A DNA stretch of 64,000 bases from an uncultured Ruminococcus sp. (GTDB lineage: Bacteria > Bacillota > Clostridia > Oscillospirales > Ruminococcaceae): NCBI GenBank assembly GCA_910576995.1, contig CAJTLC010000010.1, positions 9,469-73,468 of the forward strand, read 5' to 3'. Under the pieces are notes generated by a model. It was not told where the DNA came from, made no database searches, and saw only the letters and a program-made list of their open reading frames with translations. Shown in pieces: positions 61,167 to 64,000 of the stretch. Made by a program: the position numbers and the translations under genes. Numbering within the stretch: the stretch's first letter is position 1; each line of letters begins with the position of its first letter.

Positions 61167-61349
61167 GAGCCTGTTTAAAATCTCGGCGCGTGTATTTTCG
61201 AACATATTTTTTCACATAGTTCAGATAAAACTCTGCCGAAAAGGCCGTACATTTTAGAGCTTGTGCTTATAGGTAGAACATACAAATTTGCCGAAAATAC
61301 TTGTGCTGAAGCTATGAAAACTCTTATATTTTTATGCGAACAGGTCCTA
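61166..61349. repeat. Family A element between the ferredoxin and ABC-F genes
   Basis: AGAGCCTGTTTAAAAT at the left and, inverted, TAGGACCTGTTCGCATAAAA at the right are family A ends. Interior pieces (AAATTTGCCGAAAATACTTG, ACTCTGCCGAAAAGG) match the other copies, and an extra internal end (AGAGCTTGTGCTTATAGG, 61255-61272) suggests two fused copies. The right end supplies the TAG stop codon of the ABC-F gene. Confidence 0.65.
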
Positions 61350-62837
61350 ATTAAGTTCAATAGTTTTTTCAGCAATTTTCTCGCAGAAAACCTCGTCATG
61401 CTCAACAAAAATCATGGACGGCCTTCCCGAAAGTATCATATTTTCGATCTGGATACGCGAAATAATGTCGATGTAATTCAACGGCTCGTCCCAGATGTAA
61501 AGATGCGCTTTTTCGCAAAGACTTCCGGCTATCAGAACTTTTTTCTTTTGTCCTGCGCTGTATTTTTCAATATTCTGCTCAAAATGTTCCCGTGAAAAAT
61601 CAAGCTTGCGAAGAATGGCTAAAAGCAGCGAAATATCAATCCCGAGCGATTCCGCGTACTCTTTCAGTGAACCTCGAAGATGATCGGTATGCTGGGGAAC
61701 GTATGAAATTTTCAACTGCCCGTTTTTGATAATATTTCCGCTGTACTTGATATTTTCACCGCAGATAAGTTTCAGAATGCTGGATTTTCCGCTGCCGTTT
61801 CCGCCTTTTACCGCAATGCGTTCGCCCTTCAGTACGGTAAGATCAACATTGCGGCAAACTATTTTTTCGCCGTATCCGAAGGAAACATTCTCCAGCTGAA
61901 TAAGACGTTCCGAATGAAAATCAAGCGTTCCTATCTTCAGTTCAGCGGATTTCTCAACATTGCGGAGAAGCTGTTCCTTTTCGGCAACGGCTTTATCGCG
62001 CCTCTCGGATATCGCAGCAGAGCGGGACATGAGTTTTTTTGCTTTTGCGGCTTCATAAGGACGTCTGCCAATGTTTTTCTCAACCTTGGACGGATCGAAT
62101 CCGATTTTTGACTTTTCAGCCCTTTCCGACCAGTTTGCAGCTCGTTTCGCCGCAGTTTCAAGACGTTTTATATCTTTTTTCAGCTTTTCGTTCCGCGAAA
62201 TCTCAAAACTGTCGCGCATATCCTTATTTCGCTGCCAATCGGAATAATTCCCTTTTTGTATCTCCAGACCGCAGCGGTTTATCGAAAGAATATGATCCGT
62301 ACAGACGTCTAGAAATTTTCTATCATGTGATATGACGATAAATCCCTTTTTGCGGCTTAGATATTCGCCGAGAATCCGCCTTCCGCCGCTGTCCAGATGA
62401 TTAGTAGGCTCGTCGATAAGCAAAAACGAATTTCTCCGCAGAAATAATCCTACCAGCAAAGCTTTTACCCGTTCGCCGCCCGAAAGCGTACAGAACTGCC
62501 GATAATCCGTATCAGAATCCATTTTCAGCAGCGACATTTCGCGGTAAATTTCCCAATCCTCCGCATCAGCGGCAATTTCTCTTATCACGTCTATGGTGAA
62601 CATTTCGGGGTCGTCGGCAGTATATGGAAAATACTCAAATTCAACCGTAGATGAAATTGAGCCGCTCCCTGATAATTCACCGTTAAGAAGCTTCATAAGA
62701 GTCGTTTTTCCCCTGCCGTTACGTCCGACAAGTCCAAGTTTCCAGTCAGTATCAAGCTGAATATTTACATTTTCAAAAACGTTTTCGGAACTGCCCTCAT
62801 AAGAAAAAGTCAGCCCCGATATATTTATCAACGACAT
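61347..62837 (-). CDS. Lsa-like ABC-F ribosome-protection ATPase
   Basis: This 496-residue protein has two ABC cassettes: FENVNIQLDTDWKLGLVGRNGRGKTTL, signature LSGGERVKA and LLIDEPTNHLD; then VKGGNGSGKSSIL, signature YSAGQKKKV and WDEPLNYID. They are joined by a charged linker with an Arg/Ala-rich helical tip (about 215-290). The wording and size match the Lsa/Vga group of antibiotic-resistance ABC-F proteins, which displace lincosamides, pleuromutilins and streptogramins A from the ribosome. The second Walker B (LNYID instead of TNHLD) is usual for this group. The leader shows attenuation. The actual drug range cannot be told from sequence. Confidence 0.87.
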   Translation of the reverse strand: MSLINISGLTFSYEGSSENVFENVNIQLDTDWKLGLVGRNGRGKTTLMKLLNGELSGSGSISSTVEFEYFPYTADDPEMFTIDVIREIAADAEDWEIYREMSLLKMDSDTDYRQFCTLSGGERVKALLVGLFLRRNSFLLIDEPTNHLDSGGRRILGEYLSRKKGFIVISHDRKFLDVCTDHILSINRCGLEIQKGNYSDWQRNKDMRDSFEISRNEKLKKDIKRLETAAKRAANWSERAEKSKIGFDPSKVEKNIGRRPYEAAKAKKLMSRSAAISERRDKAVAEKEQLLRNVEKSAELKIGTLDFHSERLIQLENVSFGYGEKIVCRNVDLTVLKGERIAVKGGNGSGKSSILKLICGENIKYSGNIIKNGQLKISYVPQHTDHLRGSLKEYAESLGIDISLLLAILRKLDFSREHFEQNIEKYSAGQKKKVLIAGSLCEKAHLYIWDEPLNYIDIISRIQIENMILSGRPSMIFVEHDEVFCEKIAEKTIELN

Positions 62838-62870
62838 AAAAATACCTCCTCTCGCGGAGTTGATCTCCGA

Positions 62871-62954
62871 AACAAAACAGCCGCAGGATCACAAGGCGGA
62901 TTTTCATGGAATTCTCAAAATTCCCACGAAAACCGCCGTCGCGCTCTGCGGCTG
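62871..62954 (-). promoter_or_regulatory. Attenuator terminator in the leader of the Lsa-like gene
   Basis: On the minus strand CAGCCGCAG (62946-62954) pairs with CTGCGGCTG (62878-62886). An inner stem GGCGGTTTTCGTGG/CCATGAAAATCCGCC extends it, and TTTTGTTT follows. The competing pairing is GCAGGATCA (62998-63006) with TGATCCTGC (62883-62891): these 9 bases are exactly complementary and would break the terminator. A second early stem, CGAAAATCG/CGATTTTTTCG (63049-63074), and ACAGCGTT/AACGCTGT (63092-63099 with 63015-63022) complete a fold typical of translation-controlled attenuators. Confidence 0.75.
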
Positions 62955-63138
62955 CATAAAGACATAATTATGCCGTATACAAGCGAAAAGAGCGTATTGA
63001 TCCTGCAATCAAACACAGCGTTAAAAGAAAATCCACAAAAATGTACGACGAAAAAATCGCAGTTACGATTTTCGGGCATAACATTCTTAAAAACGCTGTA
63101 AAGCACGGAATTTCCTATGCTTTTTGATATAAACAGAA

Positions 63139-63150
63139 TCACTTACGCAT
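63139..63150 (-). CDS. Leader peptide MRK upstream of the Lsa-like gene
   Basis: ATG CGT AAG TGA, preceded at good spacing by GAGGTG. It would encode only Met-Arg-Lys and lies about 30 bases after the predicted transcription start. Very short leader ORFs of this kind control other macrolide- or lincosamide-resistance genes by ribosome stalling. The stop overlaps a GTG that opens a 75-codon frame running through the attenuator; whether that frame is translated is unknown. Confidence 0.5.
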   Translation of the reverse strand: MRK

Positions 63151-63180
63151 CTTTTCACCTCAAATCTTATATTTTTTCAT

Positions 63181-63209
63181 ATTATATCATATTTATTTCA
63201 ATTTGTCAA
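63181..63209 (-). promoter_or_regulatory. Promoter of the Lsa-like ABC-F gene
   Basis: Consensus TTGACA (63204-63209), 17-bp spacer ending in TGA, TATAAT (63181-63186) on the minus strand. It gives an untranslated leader of about 335 bases, which fills the gap upstream of the gene. Confidence 0.9.
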
Positions 63210-63225
63210 GCTTTTCGTAATATGC

Positions 63226-64000
63226 CTAATCAAATATTCTCCAAATCCTATTATTGCACCATTTTTCAAATGTAAAATACTTATTGCTGATATAATTCCA
63301 TACGATTTTATAAATTAAAGCGAGTATTGAAGCAATAACAAATGTTGCAAAAGTAACTGAAATTATCTGCAATAATTCATGTTGAGACAAAAACGGATTC
63401 GTAATTTTAAACAAAACTATATACACAACTTTATGAAAAAGATAAATATAAAACGTAAGCGCGGAAAGCTTGCTCAGATCAGCTTTGATATTTATCGAAC
63501 AGAAAAATCCGAATATGCATATGCTTGCTATAATTATAGTCGGCGAAAAGAAATTCTTGTATGTATCAAACAGATAATGCGTAAAGCCTTTCATTCGTAC
63601 AATAAAAGTTATAGCAAACATAAGGAACGCAATAATTAAATATACATATTTGTTTACTTTATTATGATATAAATATACTAATCGTCCCATTATAAAGTAC
63701 GCTAAATAGGAAACGACTACACCTATTGTAAACGCTGCTTTCTGCGTGGAAAAGAACTGCGAAAAAGCAGTCCATAACATAAAGGCGGCTGCCAGCAGCA
63801 ATTTTGCATTTTTAGGCAGGCTGTTTTTCAATCTGATAATAAAGGGCACGCATAAATAAAGCCCAAACAGCATATACATGAACCACATATGAAAGAAATC
63901 GCCTATAACAAGTCCTTTAAGAGGTCGGATAAAATCTTTCTCTCCGCGCAGCTGGCCGAATTCCAATAGTGCAAACAGCATAATGACGATAGGTATCATC
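63226..64000 (-). CDS. Acyltransferase family 3 membrane protein, 3' part
   Basis: At least 257 residues of a multi-pass integral membrane protein; the 5' end lies beyond the right edge. The segment FFHMWFMYMLFGLYLCVPFI is the conserved motif that follows the active-site region in OafA/YrhL/NodX-type acyltransferases, and the pattern of about eight further membrane helices ending in a basic tail fits. Such enzymes O-acetylate or O-succinylate surface polysaccharides and peptidoglycan. The catalytic His and Arg region at the N-terminus is not in the window. It ends 16 bases before the -35 box of the ABC-F promoter. Confidence 0.85.
   Translation of the reverse strand, partial: MIPIVIMLFALLEFGQLRGEKDFIRPLKGLVIGDFFHMWFMYMLFGLYLCVPFIIRLKNSLPKNAKLLLAAAFMLWTAFSQFFSTQKAAFTIGVVVSYLAYFIMGRLVYLYHNKVNKYVYLIIAFLMFAITFIVRMKGFTHYLFDTYKNFFSPTIIIASICIFGFFCSINIKADLSKLSALTFYIYLFHKVVYIVLFKITNPFLSQHELLQIISVTFATFVIASILALIYKIVWNYISNKYFTFEKWCNNRIWRIFD

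Noticed and set aside
1..64000. tRNA, rRNA, CRISPR arrays, prophage or intact insertion sequences
   Set aside because: Intergenic regions were read for cloverleaf ends, conserved rRNA stretches, spaced repeats and transposase fragments; none was found.

Overview
The window looks like a chromosome segment of an anaerobic, fibre-degrading clostridial bacterium of the Ruminococcus type (Oscillospiraceae). The evidence is: low-to-moderate GC; strong AGGAGG-type ribosome binding sites; two secreted polysaccharide-degrading enzymes that end in type I dockerins (a PL11-like rhamnogalacturonan lyase and a GH26 mannanase); an exact 45-residue SCIFF peptide with its radical SAM maturase; a split transketolase; and Firmicutes-type clusters for division (hfq/ylmE/sepF/ylmH/divIVA), mismatch repair (miaB/ylbF-like/mutS/mutL/miaA) and translation (rimP-nusA-ylxR-ylxQ-infB-rbfA-nrnA-truB-ribF). 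No rRNA, tRNA, CRISPR array, prophage or intact transposase was seen. Genus-level assignment is inference.

Layout. 1-3.75 kb (plus strand): a membrane protein, a YifB/ComM-type AAA ATPase and RodA. 3.8-5.8 kb (minus): a shortened DUF3795 protein, then the SCIFF ranthipeptide system (scfA, terminator, scfB). 5.8-7.8 kb: an ABC-F ATPase. 8.2-13.9 kb: the dockerin-bearing pectin lyase, divergent from a large AraC regulator with a sugar-binding-type sensor. 13.9-16.8 kb: glycogen branching enzyme and a TetR regulator, separated by one mobile repeat inserted inside another. 17-20.8 kb: a peptide-binding lipoprotein, a VanY-like protein whose catalytic residues are replaced, and an AraC regulator.

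20.9-38.4 kb is one long leftward run: split transketolase, HAD phosphatase, rluD, lspA, ileS, divIVA, ylmH, sepF, ylmE, an HlyD-like adaptor, hfq, miaA, mutL, a small unknown gene and mutS. 38.7-42.1 kb: a Cys-tailed YlbF-family protein, two lipoproteins and miaB. 42.3-44.4 kb: the GH26 mannanase. 44.7-50 kb: a GldA/GldF/GldG/DUF4340 ABC export cassette. 50.1-58.2 kb: the ribF-to-rimP translation operon. 58.4-64 kb: an Ig-like surface protein, an orphan sugar-binding lipoprotein, a 2[4Fe-4S] ferredoxin, an Lsa-like ribosome-protection ABC-F gene behind an attenuator leader, and the 3' part of an acyltransferase.

Two themes cut across the regions. First, at least four families of short non-coding elements with terminal inverted repeats lie between genes. 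Nearly all begin and end in TA, and several form or touch the stop codon of the adjacent gene. They look like miniature inverted-repeat elements (MITEs) moved by a transposase that is not in this window. Second, many promoters are easy to read and share an extended -10 of the form TGTGATATAAT with 17-bp spacing.
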